Assembly (NCBI GenBank): GCA_019748295.1
Contig: JAIEPT010000024.1
Span: forward strand, 1-64,000
DNA from: Gemmataceae bacterium
GTDB lineage: Bacteria > Planctomycetota > Planctomycetia > Gemmatales > Gemmataceae
Length of the DNA: 64,000 bases
Reading direction: 5' to 3'
In this document: positions 25,246-36,451 of the stretch, piece after piece
Layout: each line of letters opens with the position of its first letter
Numbering within the stretch: the stretch's first letter is position 1
The notes under the pieces: generated by a model
Told to the model about the DNA's origin: nothing
Databases searched by the model: none
The model's input: the letters and a program-made list of their open reading frames with translations, nothing else
Program-made: the position numbers and the translations under genes

Positions 25246-26022
25246 ATGTCGAATCTGGCACCTACCAAACGCGAAGTTCCCGTCAATTCGCTCGCTTCCC
25301 GAACCGGCCTCGCCGCATGGTTTCGGCCTTACGTCACCTCGACGGTCGGCTCGAAAATGCTCGTCGCCGTCACGGGATTGATGCTGACGGGCTTCGTCCT
25401 CGCCCACATGATCGGGAACCTGAAGATTTTCGCCGGACGCACTGCCCTCAATGACTACGCGGCGTTTCTCAAAAGCCTCGGCCCGCTTCTCTGGGTCGCC
25501 CGCATCGGATTGCTCGTCGTCTTCGCACTGCACATCTACCTTGCATTGAAACTGAAAAAACGTTCCCTCGAGGCACGCCCCATCAACTATGCCTACCAGA
25601 ACACGATGATCGCTTCAGTCTCCTCCCGCACCATGTTGTGGACTGGCCTGGCGATCCTCGCGTTCACGATCTTTCACCTCGCTCATTTCACGTTCGGATG
25701 GGTAGGCCCGGTGGAAGCAAACGGAAAAATGGTCGGCAACCACGAACCGAATGATGCCGAAATGCCGACCCGCCATGACGTCTACGGAATGGTGATCCAC
25801 GGCTTTCGCCAACCAGTCGTTTCGATTCTGTACATCGTCGCCCAAATGCTGCTGCTGATGCACTTGGGCCACGGTATCCCAAGCACCTTCCAGTCGCTGG
25901 GCCTGAACACGCCGCGAACGCAGCGGATGATCCGCGCCGTCGGCTGGCTTCTCGCGTTGGTGATCGTGGCCGGGAACATCGGCATCGTGGTGGGCGTCTG
26001 GTTCGACTTCGTCAAACCGTAA
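25246..26022 (+). CDS. sdhC: succinate dehydrogenase cytochrome b subunit
   Basis: A 258-residue membrane anchor of the b558 (SdhC-type, five-helix) class, as found in succinate:quinone reductases with a single large cytochrome subunit. Helices start at SKMLVAVTGLMLTGFVLAHMIG (35-56). Candidate haem-ligand histidines are H55, in a helix, and further ones in FHLAHFTFGW and LLLMHLGHGIPS. It anchors SdhA and SdhB to the membrane and passes electrons to quinone. It is the first gene of the sdhC-sdhA-...-sdhB cluster. A longer open frame extends back into the upstream gene, but similarity begins at the ATG at 25246. Confidence 0.9.
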   Translation: MSNLAPTKREVPVNSLASRTGLAAWFRPYVTSTVGSKMLVAVTGLMLTGFVLAHMIGNLKIFAGRTALNDYAAFLKSLGPLLWVARIGLLVVFALHIYLALKLKKRSLEARPINYAYQNTMIASVSSRTMLWTGLAILAFTIFHLAHFTFGWVGPVEANGKMVGNHEPNDAEMPTRHDVYGMVIHGFRQPVVSILYIVAQMLLLMHLGHGIPSTFQSLGLNTPRTQRMIRAVGWLLALVIVAGNIGIVVGVWFDFVKP

Positions 26023-26102
26023 GTCGGCCACTGGCGTCTTTCGCGTAGATTGCGATTCATTCGGTTCCTTGAATCTGGAACCCCTTCCGCTGGAACAGAA
26101 TC

Positions 26103-28013
26103 ATGCCGCTCGAATCGAACATTCCTCCCGGACCGGTGGCCGAGAAGTGGACCCGCTATCGCTCCGAATGCAAGCTGGTGAACCCGGCCAACAAGCGGAA
26201 GTTCAAGGTGCTGGTCGTGGGCACCGGCCTCGCCGGCGGGGCCGCGGCGGCCACGCTTGCGGAACTCGGTTATCAAGTCGAAGCGTTTTGCTATCAGGAC
26301 AGCCCGCGCCGCGCTCACTCGATTGCCGCCCAAGGGGGCATCAACGCGGCGAAGAATTATCAGAACGACGGCGACAGCGTCTATCGCCTGTTCTACGACA
26401 CGATCAAAGGCGGCGACTTCCGCGCCCGCGAATCGAACGTCCATCGCCTCGCGGAAACCAGCGTTCAGATCATCGACCAGTGCGTGGCCCAAGGAGTGCC
26501 CTTCGCCCGCGAATACGGCGGGTTGCTCGCGAATCGCTCCTTCGGCGGCGCTCAGGTGTCGCGCACCTTCTATTGCCGCGGCCAGACCGGCCAACAACTG
26601 ATGCTCGGCGCCTACCAGGCGTTGTGCCGGCAGGTCGGCTACGGCAAAGTGAAGGTGCGCTCGCGTTGCGAGATGGTCGATCTCATCGTCGTCGATGGCC
26701 GGGCTCGCGGCATCGTGGTCCGCGATCTGGTCAACGGCAAAATCGAAAGCCACACCGGCGACGCCGTCCTGCTCTGCACCGGCGGCTACTCGAATGCGTT
26801 CTTCCTCTCGACCAATGCCGCTGGCTGCAATGTGACGGCCACCTATCGCGCTCACAAGCGCGGCGCCTACTTCGCGAATCCTTGCTACACCCAGATTCAT
26901 CCCACGTGCATCCCCGTCTCGGGCGATCATCAGTCGAAGCTGACGCTGATGTCGGAATCGCTTCGCAACGATGGCCGCATCTGGGTGCCGAAGAAAGCGG
27001 GAGAGACACGTCGCTCCGCGGACATCCCGGAGTCGGAACGCGACTACTATCTTGAGCGCAAATATCCCAGTTACGGCAACCTCGCTCCGCGCGACATCGC
27101 CTCGCGTGCCGCCAAGGAAGTGTGCGATGAAGGCCGCGGCGTCGGTTCCGGCGGACGCGGCGTCTATCTCGATTTCGCCGAGGCGATCAAGCGTGACAGC
27201 CGCTCGCGCATCCAAGACAAGTACGGCAATCTGTTCGACATGTACGAGAACATCACCGGGGAGAACGGCTACGAACAGCCGATGCGCATCTACCCGGCCC
27301 CGCATTACACCATGGGCGGATTGTGGGTCGATTACAACTTGATGTCGAACGTCCCGGGCCTGTTCGTGCTCGGCGAAGCGAATTTCTCCGACCACGGAGC
27401 CAACCGCCTCGGCGCCTCCGCACTCATGCAGGGACTGGCCGACGGGTACTTCATCATCCCCTACACGCTCGCCAACTACTTCGCTTCGACCAAGCAAGAC
27501 CGTATCTCAACCGACCATGCGGAATGCAAACGGCTGGAGCAGGAAACGGATGCTCAGGTGAAGAAACTGCTCTCCATTAAGGGGAAGAAGACGGCGGTCG
27601 AGTACCATCGCGAAGTGGGCCGTCTGTTGTGGGACAACTGCGGCATGGCCCGCTCGAAGGAAAGCCTCGAGACGGCGATCAGCAAGATCCATGGATTGCG
27701 ATCGGAGTTTTGGGAGAACGTCAACGTGCCCGGCACTGCCCTCGACCTCAACGTCGGACTTGAGCGAGCCTGGCGCGTGGCCGACTTCATGGAGTTCGGC
27801 GAATTGATGGCCCGCGACGCCCTTGCCCGCGACGAAAGCTGCGGCGGCCATTTCCGCGTCGAGCATCAGTATCCCGATGGCGAAGCCAAGCGCGACGACG
27901 AGCGGTTCATGCATGTGGCCGCGTGGGAATACCAGGGCACGAAGGATCCGGTGCGGCACATCGAACCGCTCGAGTACGAAAAGGTCAAGCCGTCCGTGCG
28001 AAGCTACAAGTAG
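26103..28013 (+). CDS. sdhA: succinate dehydrogenase flavoprotein subunit
   Basis: A 636-residue flavoprotein that oxidises succinate to fumarate in the citric acid cycle and respiratory complex II. The FAD-binding motif is [20 protein letters not shown] (36-55), and the covalent FAD histidine is H72 in [17 protein letters not shown]. Active-site residues lie around [10 protein letters not shown] and HPTCIP. The C-terminal domain ends in [18 protein letters not shown]. The family's ordinary length is matched. It is separated from sdhB by a repeat and a nuclease-like gene. Confidence 0.96.
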   Translation: MPLESNIPPGPVAEKWTRYRSECKLVNPANKRKFKVLVVGTGLAGGAAAATLAELGYQVEAFCYQDSPRRAHSIAAQGGINAAKNYQNDGDSVYRLFYDTIKGGDFRARESNVHRLAETSVQIIDQCVAQGVPFAREYGGLLANRSFGGAQVSRTFYCRGQTGQQLMLGAYQALCRQVGYGKVKVRSRCEMVDLIVVDGRARGIVVRDLVNGKIESHTGDAVLLCTGGYSNAFFLSTNAAGCNVTATYRAHKRGAYFANPCYTQIHPTCIPVSGDHQSKLTLMSESLRNDGRIWVPKKAGETRRSADIPESERDYYLERKYPSYGNLAPRDIASRAAKEVCDEGRGVGSGGRGVYLDFAEAIKRDSRSRIQDKYGNLFDMYENITGENGYEQPMRIYPAPHYTMGGLWVDYNLMSNVPGLFVLGEANFSDHGANRLGASALMQGLADGYFIIPYTLANYFASTKQDRISTDHAECKRLEQETDAQVKKLLSIKGKKTAVEYHREVGRLLWDNCGMARSKESLETAISKIHGLRSEFWENVNVPGTALDLNVGLERAWRVADFMEFGELMARDALARDESCGGHFRVEHQYPDGEAKRDDERFMHVAAWEYQGTKDPVRHIEPLEYEKVKPSVRSYK

Positions 28014-28019
28014 ATCGCC

Positions 28020-28130
28020 TGACTCCCCTCTCCCTCCGGGAGAGGGGCCGGGGGTGAGGGCGAACCATCGCGTTCAACGAAGAAAGGCACGCTCACCCCA
28101 ACCCTCTCCCGGAGGGAGAGGGAGAATGCA
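28020..28130. repeat. REP-like inverted repeat, family R1 (short copy)
   Basis: CTCCCTCCGGGAGAGG and GGGTGAGGG face CTCACCCCAACCCTCTCCCG about 40 bases later. It lies exactly between the sdhA stop and the inserted nuclease gene, and its right end supplies the purine-rich GAGGGAGA that serves as ribosome binding site. Confidence 0.75.
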
Positions 28131-29114
28131 GTGGACGACTTCGACAGCCCCTGGAAGGAAGCCCTCGACCTTTACTTCGAGTCGTTCGTCAGCCTCTGCT
28201 TGCCTACCGTACATGCCGCAGTCGATTGGTCGCTCGGCTACGAGATGCTCGACAAGGAATTGCAGCAAATCGTGCCCGAGGCAAACGATGGCAGGCGATA
28301 TGTCGATAAGTTGGCGAAGGTGTGGCTGATGAGCGGCGAGGAAGAGTGGTTGCTGATCCATGTGGAAGTGCAAACGCAGGGCGAATCCGATTTTGCTCGG
28401 CGAATGTTCGTCTACCACACGCGGATTCGCGAACTCTATCATAAGGACGTACTGAGCGTCGCGTTGTTGGCCGACGACCGCCCCGACTGGAAGCCGCAGG
28501 TTTACCGATACGAATGTATGGCTTTGTGCCGAGTGACGTTCGAGTTCCCGGCGATCAAACTGCTCGAGCTTGCGAGCGATGAAGCGAATTTGCTGGCGAC
28601 AGGCGGACCGTTTGCCGTGGTGGTCATTGCTCACGTGCGGGCTTTGCGCACTCGGAAGGACGACAAGACCCGCCAGCAAAGTAAGCTGCAATTGGTTAAG
28701 AACCTGTACGAAGCAGGACTAGGAGCCGAGGACGTCCGCAAGCTGTTCCGTCTGATCGATTGGCTGATGCGGCTTCCGAAGGCGCTGGACATGGAACTTT
28801 GGCGATCGGTTCGGGATTTCGCAAGGGAGAAACAGATGCCCTTCGTTGATATCGCAGAACAGATGGGCCTCGAGAAAGGTCTCGAGAAAGGTCTCGAGGA
28901 AGGCCTCAAGGAAGGCCTCGAGAAAGGGCGCCGAAAAACGACCTTTGAGTTATTGGGAACGGCCCTCGAATTGAAGTTCGGCCAACTCGGTCGAGACTCG
29001 GCACAAGAGTTGGCTTCCGTCATGGACGTCGATTTGCTTCAACAGGTGTTTGTCGCCTTGCTCTCGGGTCGCACTTTGGCGGAACTCCGAGAGATGTGGA
29101 CCAAGTGCGCCTGA
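28131..29114 (+). CDS. Rpn-family (PD-(D/E)XK) recombination-promoting nuclease/putative transposase
   Basis: A 327-residue member of the Rpn/PDDEXK-transposase group. The nuclease core includes [20 protein letters not shown] (catalytic E-x-Q pair near residue 80) and the preceding [20 protein letters not shown] follows. The C-terminal third has a run of [21 protein letters not shown]-type charged repeats that is typical of the family. Such proteins promote RecA-independent recombination. The start is a GTG downstream of GAGGGAGA. It sits between sdhA and sdhB on the same strand, so it would be co-transcribed with them. Confidence 0.88.
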   Translation: MDDFDSPWKEALDLYFESFVSLCLPTVHAAVDWSLGYEMLDKELQQIVPEANDGRRYVDKLAKVWLMSGEEEWLLIHVEVQTQGESDFARRMFVYHTRIRELYHKDVLSVALLADDRPDWKPQVYRYECMALCRVTFEFPAIKLLELASDEANLLATGGPFAVVVIAHVRALRTRKDDKTRQQSKLQLVKNLYEAGLGAEDVRKLFRLIDWLMRLPKALDMELWRSVRDFAREKQMPFVDIAEQMGLEKGLEKGLEEGLKEGLEKGRRKTTFELLGTALELKFGQLGRDSAQELASVMDVDLLQQVFVALLSGRTLAELREMWTKCA

Positions 29115-29155
29115 CCCGATTACGCATCGTACCGAGCGAAACTGCGGAAACCATT

Positions 29156-29932
29156 ATGAACCTCACCCTGAATGTTTGGCGTCAGAAGGATCGGAACGCC
29201 GCGGGGCGGATGGAGACGTACAAGGCGTCTCACATCAGCCCGGACATGTCGTTCCTGGAGATGCTCGACGTCGTCAACGAAGACCTGATCAAAACGGGCA
29301 AGGAGCCGATCGCCTTCGACCACGATTGCCGCGAAGGCATCTGCGGCATGTGTTCGCTCATGATCAACGGCATGGCTCACGGCCCGGAGCGAGCAACCGC
29401 GACTTGCCAGCTCCACATGCGTAAATTCCGCGACGGCGACGAGATCACGATCGAGCCGTTCCGCGCCCGGGCTTTCCCCGTGCTTCGCGATCTCGTGACC
29501 GACCGCGGGGCGCTCGATCGCATCGTTCAGGCAGGCGGATTCGTCGGCGTGAACACCGGAGGGGCGCCCGACGGCAACGAGATCCCGATTCCCAGAGAGC
29601 GCCAGGAAACGGCCATGGACGCGGCCGCTTGCATCGGCTGCGGGGCGTGCGTGGCGGCGTGCAAGAACGCTTCCGCCATGCTGTACGTCTCGGCGAAAGT
29701 CGGCCATCTCGTCAACCTGCCCCAAGGCCAGCCGGAACGTCAGCAACGCGTACGGGCCATGGTCGCTCAGCATGACCACGAAGGCTTCGGCCATTGCACC
29801 AATCAGTACGAATGCCAGGCCGCCTGCCCCAAGGAAATCAGCGTCGGCTTCATCGCCCAACTCAACCGCGAGTATCTGCATTCCTCCTTCGGATTCGCCG
29901 AGCGGGAAGATTCAAGTACCGGCGTGGGCTGA
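29156..29932 (+). CDS. sdhB: succinate dehydrogenase iron-sulfur subunit
   Basis: A 258-residue protein that carries electrons from SdhA to the membrane anchor. The N-terminal [2Fe-2S] domain has [20 protein letters not shown] and the later CQLHM cysteine. The C-terminal ferredoxin-like domain has [15 protein letters not shown] and a final AACPKEIS for the [4Fe-4S] and [3Fe-4S] clusters. I chose [12 protein letters not shown] at 29156; an in-frame ATG 60 bases earlier overlaps the nuclease gene. It closes the cluster. Confidence 0.95.
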   Translation: MNLTLNVWRQKDRNAAGRMETYKASHISPDMSFLEMLDVVNEDLIKTGKEPIAFDHDCREGICGMCSLMINGMAHGPERATATCQLHMRKFRDGDEITIEPFRARAFPVLRDLVTDRGALDRIVQAGGFVGVNTGGAPDGNEIPIPRERQETAMDAAACIGCGACVAACKNASAMLYVSAKVGHLVNLPQGQPERQQRVRAMVAQHDHEGFGHCTNQYECQAACPKEISVGFIAQLNREYLHSSFGFAEREDSSTGVG

Positions 29933-29953
29933 TCTGAATTCCCTGCCGAATCG

Positions 29954-29990
29954 AATGCCCGTGCCGATCACGTTGAGCGGCACGGGCATT
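29954..29990 (+). terminator. perfect 13-bp hairpin closing the sdh cluster
   Basis: AATGCCCGTGCCG (29954-29966) pairs with CGGCACGGGCATT (29978-29990). It lies 22 bases past the sdhB stop. The following bases (GTCGTTG) contain no T-run, so it may be a non-canonical terminator or an mRNA-stabilising hairpin. Confidence 0.55.
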
Positions 29991-30039
29991 GTCGTTGACG
30001 CCCATCGGCGAGGTCCGTTTGCAACTCTACAATCAACGC

Positions 30040-30522
30040 ATGCGTTTCACCATCTTCTGGCGTTGGCTGCTCCTCGCGAGTTATGCGTTTTGGCTCGGCG
30101 GCTTCGTCTTTTATGCGGCCGTCGTTGTCCCTATCGGAACGGACGTGCTGGAATCGAGGGTCGAGCAAGGATTCATCACGCGCCGTGTGTCGTACTGGAT
30201 CAACATCAGCGGCGCGATCGCCCTGGCGCTGTTCGCAATCGATCTGCTCATGCCGCCGCGGCGAATGCGATGGGGGTTGCTGCCGCTGTGGATCAGCATG
30301 GCGATCGCCCAGGCCGTGTTGATGTGGATGCATCCGCGCATCGACGTCTACATGGACCTCGAAACGCACCGCGTTCTCGAACGATCGGTCTTTCGGCCCA
30401 TGCACAAGATTTATTTGTGGATCCACACCGTCCAGTGGCTGGTTGGTTGCGTCTATCTAGCCTTGCTTTTACGCCGCTGGAGTATCGACGACAGCACGAA
30501 TGCCCGCACTGCGGAGATTTGA
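30040..30522 (+). CDS. small membrane protein of unknown function
   Basis: A 160-residue protein with four predicted membrane helices: WRWLLLASYAFWLGGFVFYA, ISGAIALALFAIDLLM, LLPLWISMAIAQAVLMWM and WIHTVQWLVGCVYLALLL. I recognise no domain. The arrangement resembles small DUF4149-type proteins, but that is a guess. It overlaps nothing and its stop is two bases before the NUDIX start, so the two are likely to be translated together. Confidence 0.65.
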   Translation: MRFTIFWRWLLLASYAFWLGGFVFYAAVVVPIGTDVLESRVEQGFITRRVSYWINISGAIALALFAIDLLMPPRRMRWGLLPLWISMAIAQAVLMWMHPRIDVYMDLETHRVLERSVFRPMHKIYLWIHTVQWLVGCVYLALLLRRWSIDDSTNARTAEI

Positions 30523-30524
30523 TC

Positions 30525-30965
30525 GTGGCCAAGAGGAAATACGTCTACGACTATCCGATGCCGGCGGTAACTGCGGACGTGGCGATTGCGAGCAAGGGCA
30601 CGCCGCGGAGCATACTGCTGATACGCCGCGAGCGCGATCCCTTTGCGGGCGCGTGGGCATTGCCGGGCGGATTCATCGAGATGGACGAGACGCTCGAAGC
30701 ATCGGCTCGGCGCGAGTTGCAGGAGGAGACGGGCCTTTCGACCCGTTATCTGGAACAGATCGGCATCTTCGGCGACCCAGGCCGAGGTCCACGCGGGCGG
30801 ACGATCAGCATCGCCTATCTCGCGGAAGTGGACCCCGCCAAGATAGAGCCTGCTGCGACAGACGATGCAGCCGAGGTAGGGTGGTTCTCGCTTCAGCGGC
30901 CGCCGAAGCTCGCATTCGACCACGCCAAGATCCTCGCCGCCGTCCGCAAGCGATTGGCGCAGTAG
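30525..30965 (+). CDS. NUDIX hydrolase
   Basis: A 146-residue NUDIX protein with the complete box GGFIEMDETLEASARRELQEETGL (G-x5-E-x7-REUxEExGU). The start of the domain (PAVTADVAIASKG) and IGIFGDPGRGPRG resemble ADP-ribose pyrophosphatases and the NrtR-related group. It hydrolyses a nucleoside diphosphate linked to another moiety; the substrate is not determined. A GTG start at 30525 with GGAG upstream, 2 bases after the preceding stop, sets it in one unit with the membrane protein. Confidence 0.88.
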   Translation: MAKRKYVYDYPMPAVTADVAIASKGTPRSILLIRRERDPFAGAWALPGGFIEMDETLEASARRELQEETGLSTRYLEQIGIFGDPGRGPRGRTISIAYLAEVDPAKIEPAATDDAAEVGWFSLQRPPKLAFDHAKILAAVRKRLAQ

Positions 30966-30966
30966 A

Positions 30967-31299
30967 TCAGCCGCCGCGGTAGACGGTTTCCTGATTCATC
31001 TTGGCCGGTCCGGCCGTGTTGATGCCGAGCATGGAATACAGTTGGCAATGTCCGCTGACGCCGCGGTAAGCGAGAGCCCCGCCCGCCAACGTCATCAGGA
31101 TCGAACCGCGAGCCATGCCCAGGCCGGCGAGCAATGCTCCGCCCACCAGGGACATCGACTGTTCGCTTTTGCCGACATTGGGCGCCTGAGCAGGCGGCTG
31201 CACCGGACTGCCGCTCCAGGGGAGAACCGGTTCGCGGAGCGCGTCAAGGTTGCGGACGCCAGTACGGGTTCGCGGAATGCTCATCGTTGATTGCTGCAT
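30967..31299 (-). CDS. DUF2892 (YgaP-like membrane domain) protein
   Basis: A 110-residue protein. The first 45 residues are soluble and Pro-rich, then comes the DUF2892 pattern: SMSLVGGALLAGLGMARG and SILMTLAGGALAYRGVSGHC, with the conserved GHCQLYSMLGINT after the second helix. AGGAGA lies 8 bases before the ATG at 31299. It shares the domain, but not the layout, of the protein at 7770-8081. It is convergent with the NUDIX gene, with the stops almost touching. Confidence 0.8.
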   Translation of the reverse strand: MQQSTMSIPRTRTGVRNLDALREPVLPWSGSPVQPPAQAPNVGKSEQSMSLVGGALLAGLGMARGSILMTLAGGALAYRGVSGHCQLYSMLGINTAGPAKMNQETVYRGG

Positions 31300-31382
31300 G
31301 GCCTATCTCCTAGGGATTGGTTTTCGGAGTTTCGGCCGGGACAAGATGCAAGCGGTGTGCCGATTTATTCGACAAACAGCGA

Positions 31383-31491
31383 CCCAAGCCCCGGGGCGAG
31401 CGTAGCGAGTTCCTGGGATCGGAGCGTCGTATGCGGGATGTGTGTTTACGGTCTGGATCCCAGGAGCTTCCTACGGTCGCCCCTGGGCTTG
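31383..31491. repeat. inverted-repeat element, family R4 (copy 2)
   Basis: Arms resembling CAAGCCCCGGGGCGAGCGTA and the complementary CGGTCGCCCCTGGGCTTG, a diverged copy of 1919-2028. The gap between the DUF2892 and DUF1501 genes is filled by it. Confidence 0.65.
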
Positions 31492-31509
31492 CGGACGTTG
31501 CACTCACGC

Positions 31510-32979
<1,470 letters not shown>

Positions 32980-33028
32980 CGCGTTCTCACCTCAATGCGG
33001 GCGCCAAGTTTTTGAATCGCATCAACAG

Positions 33029-33691
33029 TTATCGCGGTCGCGGCCAAATCTTGTCCATTTCCAGAATGAGGCCTGCAAGCTCAGGTTCGCATGAAACTTT
33101 ATCCGGATTTGAAAGCACGATCGGCGTGTTATCTGGGCGGTAAATGCTTACGGAGAAATTTCGCGGATTGAGCATGATGCCGAGACGGACGCCGTTGCTG
33201 ACGTATTCCGTCATTTTCTCCATCGTCTGCTTCACGGAATCCGAAGGCGAAATGATCTCCGCGACGAAGTCGGGTGCGACAGGAGGATACTTCCGCATAT
33301 GTTCCGCGGTTACCTGAGACAAACGCTCATCCGAAATCCACGAAACATCAGGGGCGCGAACGGCTTTGTTCGGCAACCGATACCCGCCGCTCGACTCGAA
33401 GATCCGCCCGCCGCCGCCTGAGAACGACCATGCGCCAAGTTGAAGGATGATGTTGACGCCGTAGCCGCTGTACTCGAGAGCTGATGGCGACATGACAACC
33501 ACATCTCCATCTGCGGTAAGCTCGAGCCGAAGATCCTCGTTTTGTCGGCACAGATCGTAGAACTGATCCGGCGTCATCTTGATCGCCGGCGCCAATCGAA
33601 GCACGACGGGATCGCTCTCCTCCGAATTCGATCTTGGAGAGTTGAATGGCGCATCGATCAGTGTCGGTGGAGCGACGATTGAAACGCTCAT
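33029..33691 (-). CDS. Uma2-family (DUF820) endonuclease-like protein
   Basis: A 220-residue Uma2 protein with a PD-(D/E)XK core: the RLELTADGDVVVMSP strand, GYRLPNKAVRAPDVSWISDE (catalytic Asp) and PPVAPDFVAEIISPSDS (catalytic Glu). Uma2 genes are greatly expanded in planctomycetes and cyanobacteria; their biological role is unclear. It lies between the DUF1549/DUF1553 gene (14 bases downstream of that stop) and the DUF1501 gene, in the same orientation, so the three probably form one transcript. Confidence 0.88.
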   Translation of the reverse strand: MSVSIVAPPTLIDAPFNSPRSNSEESDPVVLRLAPAIKMTPDQFYDLCRQNEDLRLELTADGDVVVMSPSALEYSGYGVNIILQLGAWSFSGGGGRIFESSGGYRLPNKAVRAPDVSWISDERLSQVTAEHMRKYPPVAPDFVAEIISPSDSVKQTMEKMTEYVSNGVRLGIMLNPRNFSVSIYRPDNTPIVLSNPDKVSCEPELAGLILEMDKIWPRPR

Positions 33692-33705
33692 GGTTCGCCT
33701 CCAGA

Positions 33706-36258
33706 TCAGTTGCGGTTCAGCGACTCGTCCAGGTTCAGCAGCAGGTTGGCCACCATCGCCCAGCTCGCGACTTCGGCTTCGTTCAGCCCCGCTCTCGCGG
33801 GCGATTCGCCGTAACGCAGCGCCTGCTTCGCGGCTTCCGGGTTCTTCTGGAAGCGATCAAGATACGCGGCCTGCGTTCGCTGGACGATCTCGATCTCGCC
33901 CGCTTCCGGCTGGCGCGACACCGTAGCCCGATACGCGTAGCGAATGCGGTCGGCAGGACTTGTGCCGCCTTCAGTAAGGATGCGCTCCGCGAACTTGCGG
34001 GCGGCCTCGAAGTGTTGCACATCGTTCATCAGTTGCAACGCTTGCATCGGCGTGTTGCTCCGCTCGCGCCGGCTGCATGACGACTCGCGGTTGGGAGCGT
34101 CGAAATTCGTCAGGAACGGCGGCGGCGCCGTTCGCTTGTAGAAGGTGTAAAGGCTGCGGCGATAGAGAGCCGGGCCTTTGTCCTGCGCGTAGTTCATCGT
34201 GTTCGATCCGGTGAACGCCACCGGTTCCCAAATGCGCGGCGGTTGATACGGCCTCACGCCGCGGCCGCCGATCTCGAGGTTGATGAGGCCGCTAATAAAG
34301 AGTGCGTTGTCGCGGATTTGCTCGGCATCGAGCCGGAAACGCGGACCGCGAGCGTAGAGGCGGTTCTCCGGATCGCGCCGCAGCAGGTCGGCGGTCAGCT
34401 TCGAGTCTTGTCGGAACGACGCGGAGGTCAGCATCAGTCGAAGCAGCTTCTTCGTGTCCCAGCCGTTTTCCTGAAACCAAATCGAGAGGAAATCGAGCAG
34501 TTCGGGATGGCTCGGCACTTCTCCCTGGACGCCGAAATCGGCACTCGTCTTCACGAGGCCCGTGCCGAACATCTGCTGCCATAGCCGATTGACCGCGACG
34601 CGAGACGTCAGCGGTTGTTCGCGGGCAGTCAGCCAATTCGCCAGATCGAGGCGCGTCGCCCGTTTCGGGTTCGCCTTCTTGAGCGGCGGCAGCACCGAGG
34701 GCGTGTTCGGCTCCACCTCTTCGCCCGGCTTGTCGTACTGCCCGCGCATCATCACGTTCGTCTTCCGCGGCGTCGGCAGTTCCTTGAAGACGACGGAACC
34801 GATGATCGCCTTCTCGACATCCGCCTTCGTCTTCGTCAATTCCGCAAGCTGCTTCGCAAGCGGCTCCAGCATCGGCTTCGTCGCTTCGCAAACCTTCTCA
34901 AGGTAATATTCCTTGATCTGATTGTCCTGGGCCGGGTTCGCCTTCGCCGCCTTCACGATGGCAATGATTTCCTTGGGCAGCCCTTTCTGGTCCTTCTCCG
35001 CGTGTTTCTTCCAGGCTACGAACGAATGAGCCGGGCTGTTGGCCAACTTCGGATCAGCCGGCTCCTTGTAATCGACCGACTTCAGCGACTTGGCGCGCTG
35101 GTCCTGCGCCGCCGCGATTTGCTTCGTCAGTTCGTCGAGCTTTTTCGTCTGCTCCGACGAAGGCGCCTTGATGGCGGGTTCCGTCAGCATCGCGTTGCCG
35201 TCGAGCGCGGGGCCGGCGGCGGAGTAGAAGAACGCGAACAGCGAGTAGTAATCCTTCGCCGAGATCGGATCGAACTTGTGATCATGGCAGACCGCACAGC
35301 CGCCTGTGAGCCCGAGCACGCCCTCCATCATGGTGGAGGTGCGGTCGACGGCATTGCGGAAGACCCACTCGGAATCGATCGACCCGCCCTCGCCCGTCGT
35401 CACATTGCAACGGCTGAAACCTGTGGCGATGACTTGCTCCGAGGTCGCGTTTGGAATCAGATCGCCCGCGATTTGTTCAGTGAGAAACTGGCTGTAAGGC
35501 AGATTGTTGTTGAACGATCGCACAACCCAATCGCGGTAGAGCCACATTTGGCGTTCGTTATCCAGATGCAGCCCATGCGTGTCGGCGTAGCGTGCGACAT
35601 CGAGCCAATAGCGGGCCATCTCCTCGCCGAAGCGGGGCGACGCGAGATAGCGATCGACCATCTTCTCGTAGGCATCCGCATTGTTGTCCGCGAGAAACGC
35701 ATCGATCTCCGCAATCGTCGGAGGCAGCCCGGTGACGGCGAACGACACTCGGCGAATCAACGTGGTCCGATCCGCTTCGCGTGACCGCTGCAGGCCTTCC
35801 TTCTTGAGCCGAGCCGTGATGAATGCATCAATGGGATGGGCATCGCCCGTCTGCGGAATCGCCGCCTTCGTCGGCGTCTCCAGCGACCAGTGCTTCTGAT
35901 ACGCCGCCCCCTGAGCGATCCACCGCTTGAGGATTTCCTTCTCCGCCGGCTTCAGCGTCTTGTGCGACGCGGGAGGCGGCATCACCTTATCCACATCCGT
36001 CGCGAGAATGCGGCGAATCAATTCGCTCTGCTCCGGCTTCCCCTCCACAATCGCAATCGCCTTGCTGCGCCCCGGCTTGATGGCGTCTTCGCGCGAGTCG
36101 AGCCGAAGCCCGCCTTTCTTGGCGGCAGGCCCATGACACTTGAAGCACGCCTCGGCCAAGATGGGCCGAATATCGCGATTGAATTCCAGCTTGTCCTGAG
36201 CGTCGGCCCCCGAAACGGCGAGACCAAACGCAAGGCAAGCGAACGCAAACTTGTTCAT
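33706..36258 (-). CDS. PSCyt1-DUF1549-DUF1553 exported cytochrome-like protein
   Basis: An 850-residue exported protein. It has a signal peptide (MNKFAFACLAFGLAVSGADA), a planctomycete cytochrome C domain with haem-binding CFKCHG (38-43), DUF1549 (about 140-350) ending in a second CxxCH (CAVCHDHKFDP), a coiled linker (about 375-490) and DUF1553 (about 540-800) with SRVAVNRLWQQMFG and RRSLYTFYKRTAPP. The family always accompanies DUF1501 proteins and is thought to act in periplasmic redox or polysaccharide degradation; this is unproven. It heads the operon. Confidence 0.92.
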   Translation of the reverse strand: MNKFAFACLAFGLAVSGADAQDKLEFNRDIRPILAEACFKCHGPAAKKGGLRLDSREDAIKPGRSKAIAIVEGKPEQSELIRRILATDVDKVMPPPASHKTLKPAEKEILKRWIAQGAAYQKHWSLETPTKAAIPQTGDAHPIDAFITARLKKEGLQRSREADRTTLIRRVSFAVTGLPPTIAEIDAFLADNNADAYEKMVDRYLASPRFGEEMARYWLDVARYADTHGLHLDNERQMWLYRDWVVRSFNNNLPYSQFLTEQIAGDLIPNATSEQVIATGFSRCNVTTGEGGSIDSEWVFRNAVDRTSTMMEGVLGLTGGCAVCHDHKFDPISAKDYYSLFAFFYSAAGPALDGNAMLTEPAIKAPSSEQTKKLDELTKQIAAAQDQRAKSLKSVDYKEPADPKLANSPAHSFVAWKKHAEKDQKGLPKEIIAIVKAAKANPAQDNQIKEYYLEKVCEATKPMLEPLAKQLAELTKTKADVEKAIIGSVVFKELPTPRKTNVMMRGQYDKPGEEVEPNTPSVLPPLKKANPKRATRLDLANWLTAREQPLTSRVAVNRLWQQMFGTGLVKTSADFGVQGEVPSHPELLDFLSIWFQENGWDTKKLLRLMLTSASFRQDSKLTADLLRRDPENRLYARGPRFRLDAEQIRDNALFISGLINLEIGGRGVRPYQPPRIWEPVAFTGSNTMNYAQDKGPALYRRSLYTFYKRTAPPPFLTNFDAPNRESSCSRRERSNTPMQALQLMNDVQHFEAARKFAERILTEGGTSPADRIRYAYRATVSRQPEAGEIEIVQRTQAAYLDRFQKNPEAAKQALRYGESPARAGLNEAEVASWAMVANLLLNLDESLNRN

Positions 36259-36451
36259 AAGATTCGCACCCGTGACAACAGGCGGCGTGAGAAAGAGGCA
36301 TCAGGCAGGATACCCCCATTGTCGCGCGAAACCGCCCAAAACGCAAGCGGTCAACCGAAGCCTATTCAATCATGCGATCGAAAGAATTACGGAATTTGCT
36401 TGCAGGCATTGCAGAACTGCGAGTAGCGTGTCGGCATCCGGGAGACTACGC

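Noticed and set aside
29995-30033. TTGACG ... TACAAT as promoter of the membrane protein and NUDIX genes
   Set aside because: The spacer would be 27 bases, far from the usual 16-18, so no promoter is claimed there.
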